A DNA stretch of 64,000 nt, taken from positions 51,421,255 to 51,485,254 of the forward strand of contig JAPXFY010000018.1 in the NCBI GenBank assembly GCA_030674185.1. Direction: 5' to 3'. Below are positions 1 through 14,220 of the stretch, piece after piece; positions within the stretch are counted from its first letter, which is position 1, and every line of letters starts with the position of its first letter. Origin of the DNA: Monoplex corrugatus (taxonomy: Eukaryota; Mollusca; Gastropoda; Littorinimorpha; Ranellidae). The notes beneath the pieces were generated by a model. The model searched no databases and was not told the DNA's origin. It saw nothing but the letters and a program-made list of their open reading frames with translations. The position numbers and the translations under genes were made by a program.

Positions 1-75
1 TCAATCTGCCAAGCGTCAGCTCTCTCACGCACGCTAACAACCAGCTGAGGTGAGGGTGAAATGATGTGGGGAAGG
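1..75 (-). other. Start of the EEA1 3' UTR
   Basis: Directly follows the stop codon. No polyadenylation signal is visible in these 75 bases, so the 3' UTR continues outside the window. Confidence 0.7.
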
Positions 76-204
76 TCACCGATGGTGGGTCAGCTCGGTG
101 TAGCAGTTGTCGCACACTCTGACTGGCTTCTTGGAGGACGCCACCTGGGCTTGCTTGGCGGAACACTCATTGCAGAAAATATGGCCGCAGTTTCGACAGT
201 GATG
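76..204 (-). CDS. EEA1: EEA1 exon v35: FYVE domain, second half, and stop
   Basis: 129 nt including TGA at 76-78, residues 1368-1409. Encodes [20 protein letters not shown], then [13 protein letters not shown]: the remaining six Cys and the RVC motif. The tail TELTHHR is longer and more basic than I recall for vertebrate EEA1. Acceptor ttgcag. Confidence 0.97.
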   Translation of the reverse strand, partial: HHCRNCGHIFCNECSAKQAQVASSKKPVRVCDNCYTELTHHR

Positions 205-3025
205 CTGCAACAAACCAGTCCCATGATGAAATGCTATAGCAGCAACAATCTCCATCTCTTCGACATTTTTCTGCTTTCATAATCATTTCAGCAGCAACAA
301 TCTCCACCTCTTTGTACTTTTTTCTGTTTTCAAAGTATTATTAATCATGCCTGTTTTGATTGCATGTTTGAAAACTTCTGAACTTCTAACATAGCAAGCA
401 AAACAAACTAAGTTCAATATGAAAATTCATCACAATAAAATGCCACCTCTATGCACACCATCAACTAGTCAACCAATCTAACACCCTTTGCAACCTGTAA
501 CATCACACATACCACACACCAGACACACAGACACACACACACACACACACTTACACTTTTCATACAACCTTACCCATACAACACAATCTCAACATATGCT
601 ACAATCTTTCTGTAAACGATTAAAGGTAAACACTGGGTGGCACTGAAAATGTCAACCTTTAACCAAGTCAAAGAGAACAGAAGCAAACTGCATGAACCCA
701 AACACATTCCATACCTTTCTAACAGTGACAGTAAAGCCTTTATGGCAGGCCTCACACTCCATGACCTCTTCGTCCGATGTCCATTTTCGCGTCTTCACCT
801 TAGTGGTGGTGATCTGCCACACACAAACATACATACAGACATCATGTTTAAGGCTGACAGATAGTGACAAAACAGTACGCTACAGTCTGACACCATTCAG
901 TTCATAACGTCTAGGTGGACACATACAGACACCTAGTTTACAGAATACCCACAATGAATAGAGGAGTGTGACTAGGGCTTACTGGCCTGTGTGTTTTGTT
1001 CACTGGCATAAGACATACACATATCAAAACTAGACAACTGAGTGACTAAAGTCATTCACTGTACGTTCTTTACGCACTCTTTGATTTGTAGTATCACTCA
1101 GATACACATATCAGGACAAGTCACGGGGATCATTCCCAGTTTCCAATCTACCTGCAAGGACAAGTGATAAAAATAGCACAGGGAATTCCTTTCTAAAAGA
1201 GGATACAGCAGATGTGAGAGGGGGCATGGGCTGCAAGATGTGAGTAATTAAGGTAATTCACAGTTTGAGGTGTACAAGCAGAGACTGCAGCATGACATTT
1301 GCACTATTAAATGTGAAAGTAAATAAAAAAAACAAACCAACTGTATTTACTGTTATCATATTCATAGTATATTTCAAAGTACATTTGGCTACATCTCACA
1401 ATTTATTCAACCAAAAAATAGCAGGATCACTTATTCTAATTCTTATTGTTTCTTAACCCCTTGAGTGCCGACGTTTTTTGATATCCAGTGTTTTCCATGT
1501 GCCAAGGAAAAAATGTTGCATCGCTACCATGTACATTAAAACAACTGTTGCTTCCATATTTATGGGGATCTATGCTTGAAATTACACAGAATGGTGCATT
1601 AGGCATGACTAAATGTATTTTCAGATGATTTATGTAGCAATTTTTTGAAATTACTACATATTTGTAATATTTTGTGGAAATTCCCGTAAAAAACTCATAA
1701 CCGTTCGCGATGGAAACCAGAAAAACAAAGGAAAAAATAGAAGATATGACCCTCCTGATGAAATCTAAACGTAGACTTAGGCAGACTTCCTACTAAGAGA
1801 TCACTGACAGCTGACAAGTTACAAAGAGCCACACTGAGTGGCTTGACAGGGTCAAGTCGTCCCCTGAGGCACGCCCCCCACCACCCCACCCCACTCCATC
1901 ACCCTAGTCTTCCCCTTGCCACTTCTAATACTACTCACTGACAGTGTGGCTTATATAATTCTACAACTGGGCCTGCCTGAAGCACATTCAATGTTGGCTA
2001 GCTGTGGGGGGGGGGGGGGGGAAGAAGGCTCGGGAAAATCAATATTTTTCATGTTGGGCCTGTCTGCAGCTCATTTCATACTAACAGCAAGTAACTACTG
2101 CTGTTTTCAACCTCTTCTCATGTCAGATTTATTCTTGACTCGACTCACATGCTTTCAAAGGCTGAAAACATGCAGTATTGCAAGCCAGTCCTGGTGTCAA
2201 CAATTTTTGCTGAAAACCAGTTTCTCTTTCCAGATAAATAAAACCAATCTGGTGAGGTTGCATAGGTCAAAAAGCCATGTAAGTGAAGCCAGTCACTTTT
2301 ATGAACCCTCTCTGAGATTGAAACATTAGTCAGTGCTTCTCTCCTATTTACATTAGCCTGAAAGGTGCGTCAAATACCTCCTTAAAATTCACGTATGTAG
2401 GCACCAGAGAAGGCTCCGAGAGCTCCGTAAATTTTATGGACACAGCACTCAAGAGGTTAAAGCCCAGCCAACTGCATAGAGCCATATCAGGGTTATAACC
2501 GTTTCAGTACACACACAGTACTTAACAGGGAAAAAAAAAGGAACAAACAATTAAGTACATATATCAATGTATCCGCGCTCATAATCTAAGGAAATGCCCC
2601 GCGATGATCTCTTCATCCAATTTATCACACAAGGGACACTAAAACACAAAAAAAACAGGGCCTAAATTACTAAAATTGCTTCAACATCTCATTTCCCTAG
2701 AGGCAAAAATGCACTTAATACATGGACCCAATTATCAATCCTGAGAGAAAGTATGTAAGACTTTATTGAACACATACAGGTGAATGGACCAGCAAGATAC
2801 AGGCATGGGAATTTGAAAAAGTGGTTTGGGAGTACTGGGGGTCCAGGGGCAGTGCCTTTGGGGGGTCTGGGGGGCAACGCCCCCCAGAAGCTGTTGATTT
2901 TCTCATTGTACAAATTGTTTTGGTGGCCTCTCCTTGATCTAATTACTGAATTCCATCAGAGTTAAAACATTTCATATTATAACCATTTCACAGTATTAAT
3001 CACATTCCTCAGTTCTCTATGGAGT

Positions 3026-3056
<31 letters not shown>

Positions 3057-3070
3057 ACACCGAGAGGAGC

Positions 3071-3123
<53 letters not shown>

Positions 3124-3131
3124 GAGAAGAA

Positions 3132-3180
<49 letters not shown>

Positions 3181-6100
3181 AGTAAGAAGAAAGTAATGTA
3201 TTTTAACTTAAGGGAAAAAATCTGAAAAGTTCAGGCAGCTGCATAGGCATCAAAACCTCTGTTAGAGTAGTTGATTTCCTGTCTACACAATGCACAGTAA
3301 GCCATGCCTGGAGCAGATAGCTTTCGTATCCACTCGCCGATACGAACGGTTGAGGCAGTCGGTCTATCATTGTTGGTCTATCATTGTTGTCAATCACCTT
3401 TTCGGTAAAGTCACGGTCTACCCATTCCCACCTCCACTTGAAGCGAGAGCCGTCGTCACAAAAACGCTTCCCGCGTTCTACAATGTCACTCCTGTGGGCC
3501 ATTCTTTGTTGTTAATGATGTAAATTGCTTACGCTTCACTGCTTTGCAGTCCAGTGAACCGTTCCAGTCAAACTGCGCCTCAGGGTTGCAAGCTTGTGAC
3601 CACTTCGTGAACAGCCCGTTTGCAGAATGCGCCGAATGAGATTTTTTTTTTTTTTCGGATAAAAACGCGTTCAGCGTACAACGCCAGCGGTTCGGCGTCT
3701 CGCAACAGCGCATTCGGCGTAAATGCGCCGATCGGCGTACAATTCCCATGCCTGAAGATAGAAAATGATAGAAAGAAATGACAGAAAGCAGAGGAGAAAG
3801 GCAGAAACAAAGAAAGTGACTGGCCTCATGGGCCGTGAGGACCGCTCTGTGAAAAGGGAGTTTCTCTGGCCTCAGGAATTTCCCGTAAACCAGAGCTCCA
3901 GGGAAGTCGGGCATGGAGCTGGAAGGATGTCCTGTGCCTCAGTGCCCCTTACCTTGCTTTGGGCCCTCCTCACCGAGCAAGCTGCCAAGCCTGACTCTTT
4001 TAGGAAAGGGGATGCTGGGGCTGTGAGAGGAAGGGCACCAAGGCGAGCTCTGCCACAGCAGGCAGGGAGCCTTGGCCTCTTGAGCAGTGGACACGGCTCC
4101 AGGCAGGTGTGAAGTGAGCCATTACATTGCTATGGGAAATGAAAAGGAAGCGGGGTAGAGCCCTCATCATCCGCTTTCGAGTCAGTGTACCCCGGCCCGC
4201 CTACAGAGGAGGCGATGGACTGTGGAGTGCCCGATTGTGGGCAAACTCCAAACAGACTGGGGTCAGAAGCCCCGGGGAGCACCCCTGGGGAGGAATCCGA
4301 CCTGGGGGGGGGGGGGGGGTCCAGAGGGGTGGTCAAGGTGGACGCCTGCGTGGGTGGACGCCGGGCATAAAGCGGGGCCACCAAGTATACCCTGTGGACG
4401 AGGGAAGGGGAAATCCCATAGATGGGAAGTGCTGCCATGGCGCCATGTACGGTGCCATGGGAGGCGTCATGGGCTGAGCCCATGGAGTCCCCGGATCCCC
4501 AGTGCCCAAGGGGCCAGCCTGCTGGGGGTCGGTTGCATTTGCCAAGATGACTAAGTGCTCTGTCCACAATGGGACAGAGATGTGCCAGCCTGCAGTGGGT
4601 CGCTTGGCATTTGCCAAGGCGACCAAGCACACTGTCCCGAATGGGACAGAGAGGTTGGAGCGGGGGCACAAGCAGGCTGCAGGGGAGGAAGGGAGACAAC
4701 CTGGGCGGATGTACGATCTGACGCCCATAATAGGGGGGTTGTCTCCCTTGGCCCGCCTGGCGAACCAGGGGTGAGCCATTTTCTGCCAAAGTGCTGGCCT
4801 TCCTGCCTCCCGAAGGAGACCCATACCCATGTCGCCCTTCAGCCATAGGGGCTGAAACAGTATCAGCTGAACCGGGGTTGAGCTCTACTGAGAGGGCGAG
4901 TACGGAATCGACAGAGCCACAGCTGAGTCGATTACCGTGGGGGGCAGTGTGAAGGCCGCAAAATGACAAAAAGTCAACAGAGCCGCAGCTGAGTTGAGGG
5001 CTCTTGGTCATGGCAACAGAACCGTAGTTGAGTTGTGATGACCAAGCTGGGGTGGACCTATGGTCTGACGCCCACGACAGGGGTGTTGTCACCCATGATC
5101 CACCTGGCTAAGCAGGGTTCAGCCTTTTTTAGAGCCGCAGCTGCGTTGAGGGCACAAGCAGGCTGCAGGGAGGAAGGGAGACAACCTGGGCGGATCTATG
5201 ATCTGACGCCCATAATAGGGGGGTTGTCTCCCTTGGCCCGCCTGGCGAACCAGGGGGTGTCCCGCCTGGCGAACCAGGGGGTGAGCCATTTTCTGCCAAA
5301 GTGCTGGCCTTCCTGCCTCCCGAAGGAGACCCATACCCGTGTCGCCCTTCAGCCATAGGGGCTGAAACAGTAGCAGCTGAACCGGGGTTGAGCTCTACTG
5401 AGAGGGCGAGTACGGAATCGACAGAGCCGCAGCTGAGTCGATTACCATGAGGGGCAGTGTGAAGGCCGCAAAATGACAAAAAGTCAACAGAGCCGCAGCT
5501 GAGTTGAGGGCTCTTGGTCATGGCAACAGAACCGTAGTTGAGTTGTGATGACCAAGCCGGGCGGACCTACGGTCTGACTGGGGTGTTGTCACCCATGACC
5601 CACCTGGCTAAACAGGGGGTGAGCCTTTTTCAACAAATTGCTTGCCTTCCTGCCTCCCGAAGGAGAACCGTGCCCAGGTCGCCCTTCAGCCAATGTGGCT
5701 GAAATGCGTGCAGCTGAGCTGCACACAGGGAGCGAGCAGGTCACCCTTCAGCCAGTGTGGCTGAAATGTGTGCAGCTGAGCTGTACGCAGGGGGTGAGTA
5801 CGGAATCGACAGAACCGCAGCTGAGTCGATTACCGTGGGGGGCTACGAGAAGGCCGCAAGATGAAGAAAAGTCAACCCGCTGGTAATGGAGGAAGGGAGG
5901 CAATCGGGGCGGACCTACGGTCTGAGCCCATCAAATTGGGGTTGCCTCCCTTGACTCGCCTGGCGAACCAGGGGGTGAGCCATTTTCTGCCAAAATGCTG
6001 GCCTTCCTGTCTCCCGAAGGAGACCCATACCCATGTCGCCCTACAGCCATAGGGGCTGAAACGTAGCAGCAGAACCGCAGTTGAGCTGTACGCAGGGGGC

Positions 6101-9100
6101 GAATACGGAATCGACAGAACCGCAGTTGAGTCGATTACCGTGAGGGGCAGTGTGAAGGCCGCAAAATGACGAAAACTCAACATTACTGCAGCAGAGTTGA
6201 GGCTCGTGGTCACCGCAACAGGACCGCATTTGAGTTGCGATGACTTCGAGAGAGTGAGAAAGACAGAGGAGGGAGAGACAAAGGTGAAGAGAGAGCGGGT
6301 TTGCCACCCAAACGCTTCACGCAAGTTTCTCCCTTACATGAAAACATAGACAAGACAATACAAAACAGCAATGAAAATCGATCGATTGCAAGCAAAGTAG
6401 CAAAATACTTAGCTGCTCAGAGCATACGAGGCAAGCTGGAAGATGGCTGCCGAGAAAAGAGGTAGAGCAAGTCATGGATACTCTCAGAGTTATGGTCCTT
6501 TCGGACTTTATTGTTTATGAGGCAGGAATGGCAAATCGCTGCCGCTTATTGCATCAGTGAGCCACGGTACAGTATGTGTAATTAAAGACGAAATTTCTAG
6601 CACAGAATTTCCAGAAGGTGGGGATACTATTTATACTGAAGGAGCTCCCGCCATCCCTACAGCAGATGAGGGGGGAGGGGGGACCATTTAAAAACTGCAG
6701 GACTGATAGAGTTGTAGAGGGCGCTCTCATTCTGTAGTACCTGTAGAGACTGGTTTTCACGACCCAGTTCTTGTAGGGCTGCCTGAGCATCGTCCAGTTT
6801 GCGGCGATGTTCTGTCACCTTCTCCCTCAACTTTTCACACTCTGCTTCACTGGAAATACACCTCTCCACTAGCATGCGACGCTCGTCATTGCTGTTCTCA
6901 AGCTTAGCCTCCAGTTCTGAATCAACACACACACACTGATTTAGTATGCTGTGGGTTAAAAAACAAACAAACAAACAAATAAAAAAAAATCAGAAAAAAA
7001 TTGTGTTCACTCTTACATTTTATAATTTAATGTAATCTGAACAAACTTCAAGGTTCAAACATCAAATAAAGGCAGGATATAATATCAAATCATTAGAATT
7101 TCCTTTCACAGAAAAATTCTGAGTGTGTGTGTGAGTGTATGTGTGTGTGTTCATGTGTGTGAATCTAAATGAAGTTTTACATACGCACACACATACACCA
7201 ACCTCTGGAGTCTCTCTCTCTCTCTCTCACTCTCTCACACACACACACACACACACACGCGCGCGCGCGCAGGGGGGTACTTTCCAGTAGAATGAGACCA
7301 ACGAACTTATACGTCAAAGACTCAACGGCAAAAAAAAAATGATTCATTTCATACGTTCGAAGTATTCACCTCCTGCTGCTACACACTTCTGCATTCGCTC
7401 GATCCACCGTAGAAATGCTGCTCTGTAGGCTTCTCTGGGTATATGTGACAGACACTGGAAAACCGCCGTTCCCAAGGCTGCTCGGCTCTTGAGCCTTCTT
7501 CCTGCCAGTGATTTCTTCAGATGTGGGGACAGGTAAAAGTCACAGGGTGCAAGGTCTGGGGAGTAAGCAGGGTGTGGCAAAGTATGGATGTTCTCGGTTG
7601 CAAGGTATTCTTGTACGAGCCTTGACTTGTGAGCAGGTGCTTTATCATGAAGAATCTTGATTCCTCTCATGCTGCGGTTGGTCGGGAAGTTGCATAAAAC
7701 TTCTTGATGTCAGACAGTATTGAGTCTCTGTAGAACTTTCCGGTGATGGTCTCTCCTTGTATGCATGGTTTCTGTAGCACGATCCCCTTTGTGTTGAAAA
7801 AGATGGTGTATAACACTTTCTTTTGCGAACGTTGACGACGAGCGATTTGAAGAGGAATCCCACCTTAAGGAATCCAGGCCTTGTTCTGTGACTTTTTCCG
7901 AGGTTCATACATGTACACCCAGGTTTCGTCACCTGTCACAATTTCATCCAGCCGCTTAGGGTTACAGTTCTTGTAAATTTTCAGCATATCTTGGCAGAAA
8001 CGTAACCTACCCCCCTTATTGTCTGGCGTCAAAATATGAGGGATCCATCTTGATGACACCTTCCTGTAGTCAAGCTGATTTCTTAGGATCCTCGATGCAG
8101 TTGATGAATGAATGTCGAGACAATCAGCAATCTCTTCAAGGCTGACTCTTGAATCAGCATCAACCATTGCCTTTACACTAGCTACTAACTTTTCGTTTTT
8201 TTTTTGCTTTTTCGCATTTTCCCCCTGTTGTCTTCAGTGCTGGCCTGACCACTTGCAAAATGTTTTACCCATCTGAACACAGATGCTTTTGAAGGAGCAG
8301 AAGGTTGTCCCAAAGCTCTCATGTCCGCAAGTATTTCGGATGCATTTGAGGGCGATAATCCGCTGTTGAAAACGCCATTTTCTTTGCCATTTTTCAAATC
8401 AGTGTCTGACAGGGCCTTGACATACACTGGGTATATGTGACAGACACTGGAAAACCGCCGTTCCCAAGGCTGCTCGGCTCTTGAGACGGATCAAAGACGA
8501 ATAACGAAATTTGGCACAGAATTACATCATAGACTGACGTTTTCTGTGACTTATTTTTCCATTTTCTGTAAATGCATTTTCAAGCTATACAGACGTGGTC
8601 TCATTCTATTGGAAATTACCCTCGTATGACCACAGCAAACCACAGTTCTATATTTTTCCGAGATGCCTCTGAGAAAGTATCAAAACACACATATATACAA
8701 TGTACACACAATCACAGCATCTCCTGCTCCATTCTCAACACACAATAAAACAAAACACCACAAGGAACATTACAAGTTAACAAAACCAAAACAACATGAA
8801 CAGAACATAACCAAACGCAAGGACTAACCCAGTTTCTCTCCCTTCAGTTCGTCGTTGACCCGAGAGAGGTCCTCCACTTTCTGAGTTGTGGCGGTCAGAT
8901 CTCCACGCACTGTGGTCAGGTTCTCACTCAGTACGGACTGCTGCATCTCAAACCTGGTCGCCTCTTCATCCTTCTCTCTCTCCATCTGCTCTCGCTTCTT
9001 CTGTTCTTCTGCCTACATTGGAACACATGGATACAGATTAGTGTTGAGGAAAATTTCTCTACACTCAAGTTTTGGTTGCAAAATTTCTGTTTAATCACAC

Positions 9101-12100
9101 ATACAAGGATATTTTCTCTTCTCTCTCTCTCAACCCCCCTCCCCCTCCCCACACATGCACACACACACACCATATGGATGCTATCTCTTCTTCTCTTTCT
9201 CTCTCTCTCACAAACACACACACACACACACACACAAACACACACATGCGCACACACACACATGCATACACACAAACATACTAACACTCACACATACACA
9301 AACACATACACACACATGCACAGAGTCAAAATCAACCAACTAAGATGGTCAAACTAAACTAACACTTTCTCTTCTGATGTAAACACATGCTTTCTGCATA
9401 AGTGGACAGTCTACTTAAACTCACATGTTTGGGGGCTCTTTGCTAGACTGAATGTAGTTATTCTATGAGCACACACACAAACATACACAGACATACACAC
9501 AGACCGACCAGCTGGCAAAGAAAGACAGTCATGCACGCACAAGCAGAACTAACAAAACAGTAAGAAAGACACAAACAAGACAAGACAAGACAAGACGAGA
9601 TAGGACAAAAGCCACAACCTTGCACCCTTTTTACGCATACAACACTGAACACAGAGTACAAGATATGCATACCTATCAAATCTGTTCTGTATAGAAATCC
9701 CCAATATGAAGAGTGTCTACTGAGGCTACTGCACATGCCATGTGTAAGCGCTTACCAGTTTGTTTTGAAGAGTGGAGTTCTGAGCTTGTAACATTTGTTG
9801 ATGCTAAAGCATGTATCAAATGTAAGCGCTTACCAGTTTGTTCTGAAGAGTGGAGTTCTGAGCTTGTAACATTTGTTGATGCTAAAGCATGTATCAAATC
9901 TAAACGCTTGCCAGTTTGTTCTGAAGAGTGGAGTTCTGAGCTTGTAACATTTGTTGAGGCTAAAGTATGTATCAAATGTAAGCGCTTACCAGTTTGTACT
10001 GAAGAGTGGAGTTCTGAGCTTGTAACATTTGTTGAGGCTAAAGCACACATCAATTTGTGAGCACTTACCAATTTGTTCTAAAGAGTGGAGTTCTGAGTTT
10101 GTAACATTTGTTGAGGCCAAAGCACACAACAAATGTGAACACTTACCAATTTGTTCTGAAGAGTGGAGTTCTCAGCTCGTAACATTTCAGCCACTCGCCC
10201 GCTGTCAGCTCTAAGCTGCTCTAGCTCATCTTTTGCCGTCTTCACCTGTGACTCCACACCTTCCAATGCATTCTGGGCCTCCAGCTTCTGGCCAATCAGA
10301 ATTTGTTTGGCTTCTTCCAGGTTCGTAACATCCTGGATGACAATCAACGGTCACAATTGCAAAATGTTTTCTGATCAGTTGGTTAGAGATGATAAAACAG
10401 TCATCTGACTGCATTTATAAGAAATTCATGTTGCTCTGGGCTTCTACGATTGAATGACAACAGTTTATACTAATGCATATTATCAAATCAATGTACAATA
10501 ATCAATCATTAAAAACTCATAAATCTTTCATAATGTCATCATCTATCATGAGATGGCTCTAACCTGTTTGTGCAGCGTGCAGCCTTAAATGAACAAAATC
10601 TCATGTTCATCTCTATAATCTGGAGTTCTGTTTTATGCTCTCAGAAGAGTCCCTTCATAATAGTGGTAGGCATCCCAAGTAGGCTTTGCGGGTCAATGAA
10701 AGTTCACATTACACTCAGGTTGTCACGTCCCATCAATAAACCAAAAATGTCATTAGTGTTTTTGGTTTACAACCACATGAATGAGTTGATAAATGTGAAC
10801 AGTTTCAAGACCTCTCCACTTAGAAACAAAGCAGATCCTAACATCAATCAAACATTCAATTTTGCGCCAACATAACATGATTAAGGTCATGAACCTTTTA
10901 GATATTTATACAAGCATAATAAGTCAGTAATAAACAGGACAATAAAGTCCCTATCAGACCGTTAACCTATCAGCCAGTAATGTACAAGATGTGTAATTGC
11001 TGTCATGCTAACAAAATGTGTAACCTAGCAGTGAACTCACAGTCACTGCCTCACTGTCTTATTAACAACTGACCTGTTGGTGTTGCTGTTTCTCCTGTTC
11101 TAGCCCTGCTGTCAAGTTCCTGATGTCAGACTCAAAGGACTCGCATGCTGCTCTGGATTCACTCAAACTCTGCTGAAGTTTGTCTCGCTCTTCTTGGAGT
11201 TGTACCTGAAGAGAACAAACATGATCATTATGGATGTTTCATGTACCATGTTGTGCACGACTCAGTAAATAAATCACTAGATAGTCTTCATTGACTTAAC
11301 TTTTTGATTTCTGTATGCTATCCACCAACAGCAAAAACTTAACCTTTTGACTCCCTCACCCTATCCACCAGCTTCCTACAGGAAACCGGTAGATAGGAAA
11401 GCAAGTCAAAGGGTTAATTTTTGCTTTCCCAATATGGTTGACAATGCAGGATGCTGGTGGACAGGCAAGGGGAGTCAAAGGGATAAAATGTATCATCATG
11501 CAATTATGTACTCTGTCATGCAGGTTGTGCAGTACTATTTTGTTCTGTTCTGTGCTATGTTGTTAGAATTCTTCACAGGACTCACCACCCAAACCCACAT
11601 CAAATATATACATATTTAACAAAGAAAGACAAAGTATCTTTAATCAATCTTTTGTCACTGTTCATCCAGGTTTATGAAACTCAGCCCAGCTTATGAGGTC
11701 CTTTTTCTACTGCTTTTATTGCAAATCAAAACAAAACAAAACAAAACAAAATGAAATGAAACAAAAACAAAACAAAACAAAACAAAACAAAACAAAACAC
11801 AACAGACTCAGTAGGTTAAAGAAAAACCACAGGAAAAGGTGATGGGTGAGGGATGACGGGAAAACAGACACAGAGGTAGTCAGACCAAGACAGAATGAAA
11901 GAAGCACAGAGAGACAAAGAAGCTATAGACATCAAAAAGAGAGAATATAAAGTCCACAAAGTAAAAATACACATAAAAAGAGAGAATATAGAGTCCACAT
12001 AAAACAGGACACGATAAAAAGACCAAAACAACAACAACAGCAATGACAACAACAACAGATGTTCCAAAACAAAAAACCATGACCAACTGAACAGCCATGG

Positions 12101-13755
12101 ATCGTAACATTACTGAAGGGACAAACAATATTGTCTCTCACCTTCTGTGACACAGCAGCATCTTTGGCAGCAGTGGCTTCCTTCAGCTGTTCATCAAGCT
12201 GCAGCATCTGGGTGTTCATTGCTCCTCGCACCTGACCACATGTTTTACAATATTATTATGATATGCTGGCCTGGTTATGACGATTTGTTTCTCAATCTTT
12301 ATCATACTATTCATATTACATACACACACATATTCACATTCACTTAGTGTGTTTTCCAGGAAATTTAGAAAGCAAACCTGAATACAAATTTAAACATGAC
12401 TAAGGACACTAAAACATATAAAAACAGGCCTGAATTACCTAAAATTGCTTCTGCGTATCATGTTTCTCTACAGCCAAAACTGCACTTAACACATGTACCT
12501 ATTATCAATCGTAACACACATGCACCTATTATCAATCCTAAGACAAAGTACATAAGACTTTATCAATTATATACAGATGAATGGACCATCAAGGCAGAAA
12601 ATCATAGGAAGAAATGACAGAAAGCAAAGGAACAAGGCAGAAACTAAGAGAATGACAGAAGAGGAAATTTCTAGCACAGAATTTCCAGAGGGTTGAAATA
12701 CTATTTACACTGAAAGAATCCCCGGCATCCCCACAGGGGGATCACCACTTTACGTGAAGTTTTTTTTTTTTTTTTTTTTTGAGGATCATTGCACTCAGGG
12801 AGGTTATCTTTGTGCTCACGTTTTTCTTCTTTTTTTTCCATCCCATTTTCTACACCACCTTAATGGCCAGAAACTGGCACAATTTGTTTACAATGTGATG
12901 ATGATGATGTTGATGAGGATGATAACCATGGTGCTGTGGAGTTCCATCTAGAATTGCGACTACATGACTCTACGCTTACTATAATATATCTTGGCATCAA
13001 CCAGGCCCGAGAGATACAGACACCTGTGGTGCTGATCAGACAATTTGAGCAACACCCTCAATGACGCATCCGTGAAATGGATGAGACTTGACTGTGTGGT
13101 CTCAGTCTTCCCAACCAGCCAATAGCATACCCAACTCTGGGTAAGAGCCGGTTAGAGCCGAAAAATCCCACAATGATTTTTGAAGGGACTGATGGGGATT
13201 TGAACCCACAACCTTCCAGTTGGTAGTCTGTTGCATTAACCACTACACCACGGCGACTGGTAAATTACATAAAGTTTATATGCAGAATCAAAACCTCTAT
13301 GTACAATGAAATGTACCCTGATGGCATCTTGTACATGCTCATTGTAAACTTGACCATACCTCACTGAGCTGCTCAAAGGAGGCATTGAGCTCTGTTTCCC
13401 TGTCTTTGGCTTCCTGCAGCTGACTGCTCAGTTGGACCACCTCCTCTGAGCGCTGAGTCAGTTTGAGTTCCATCTCCTCCACGCTGGTTGTTGCTTTCTC
13501 CAACTTGGCATGGACAGTCTGTAGGAACAAGTCATCATCAGTTGTTTTGTATTTACAGACATAAGACAGACAAAACATAAGTTAAAAAGAAACTAATATT
13601 CTCAGTGTTTCAGCAGATAGCAATACTTTCAGATGTCAAGACTCAACACTAGGACTGAAAGGAAAAAAATCTTTCTTCTTTTATGTAGTTTGTGCTAGTG
13701 TGACCCACAAACATAAGTACATGTGTATCTTCATGGAGCATTCCAAGTTGATGTC

Positions 13756-13808
<53 letters not shown>

Positions 13809-14177
13809 ACCATTTGAGCTGAAAAGTTACCAGGTCTCACTGGCTTTCAGTCTTACCCGTCAAAGAAAACCAGTCGCTGAGCAAACACAATCCCCAACCA
13901 CAATGATTCCTAATTAACATATGATTCTGAAAACTTCTGTAGGGCCCGTCATGTGAAACACGACAGATAAAGTTTCATAAAACTGTCTCTGATACGATTG
14001 TCAGCATCAACAGACTGACAATCAGAGACGCACATCCAAATGTGCATGTGCACACACATACACACACACACACACATACACACACAGACACAATCATATG
14101 CACATACACACATACAAACACACACATACGTACAAACACACACACACACACATACACACACATGCATGCACGTACAA

Positions 14178-14220
<43 letters not shown>

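Larger units (their letters stand above)
7270..8624 (-). mobile_element. mariner-family transposon (D34D), decayed
   Basis: The ends are inverted repeats: at the left TTTCCAGTAGAATGAGACCA, at the right the complement of TTTCCAATAGAATGAGACCA. A TA follows the right end. Length is about 1.35 kb, normal for mariner. The left end adjoins a CT/CA/GC microsatellite. Confidence 0.9.

Noticed and set aside
61..282. 73-codon plus-strand frame over the first 282 bases
   Set aside because: It is the antisense shadow of the FYVE exon v35.
4130..5092. 320-codon minus-strand open frame in the GC-rich block
   Set aside because: Pro/Ser/Gly-rich, follows the repeat units, changes frame between copies, and shows no known domain. 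High GC makes stops rare, so the length is not informative.
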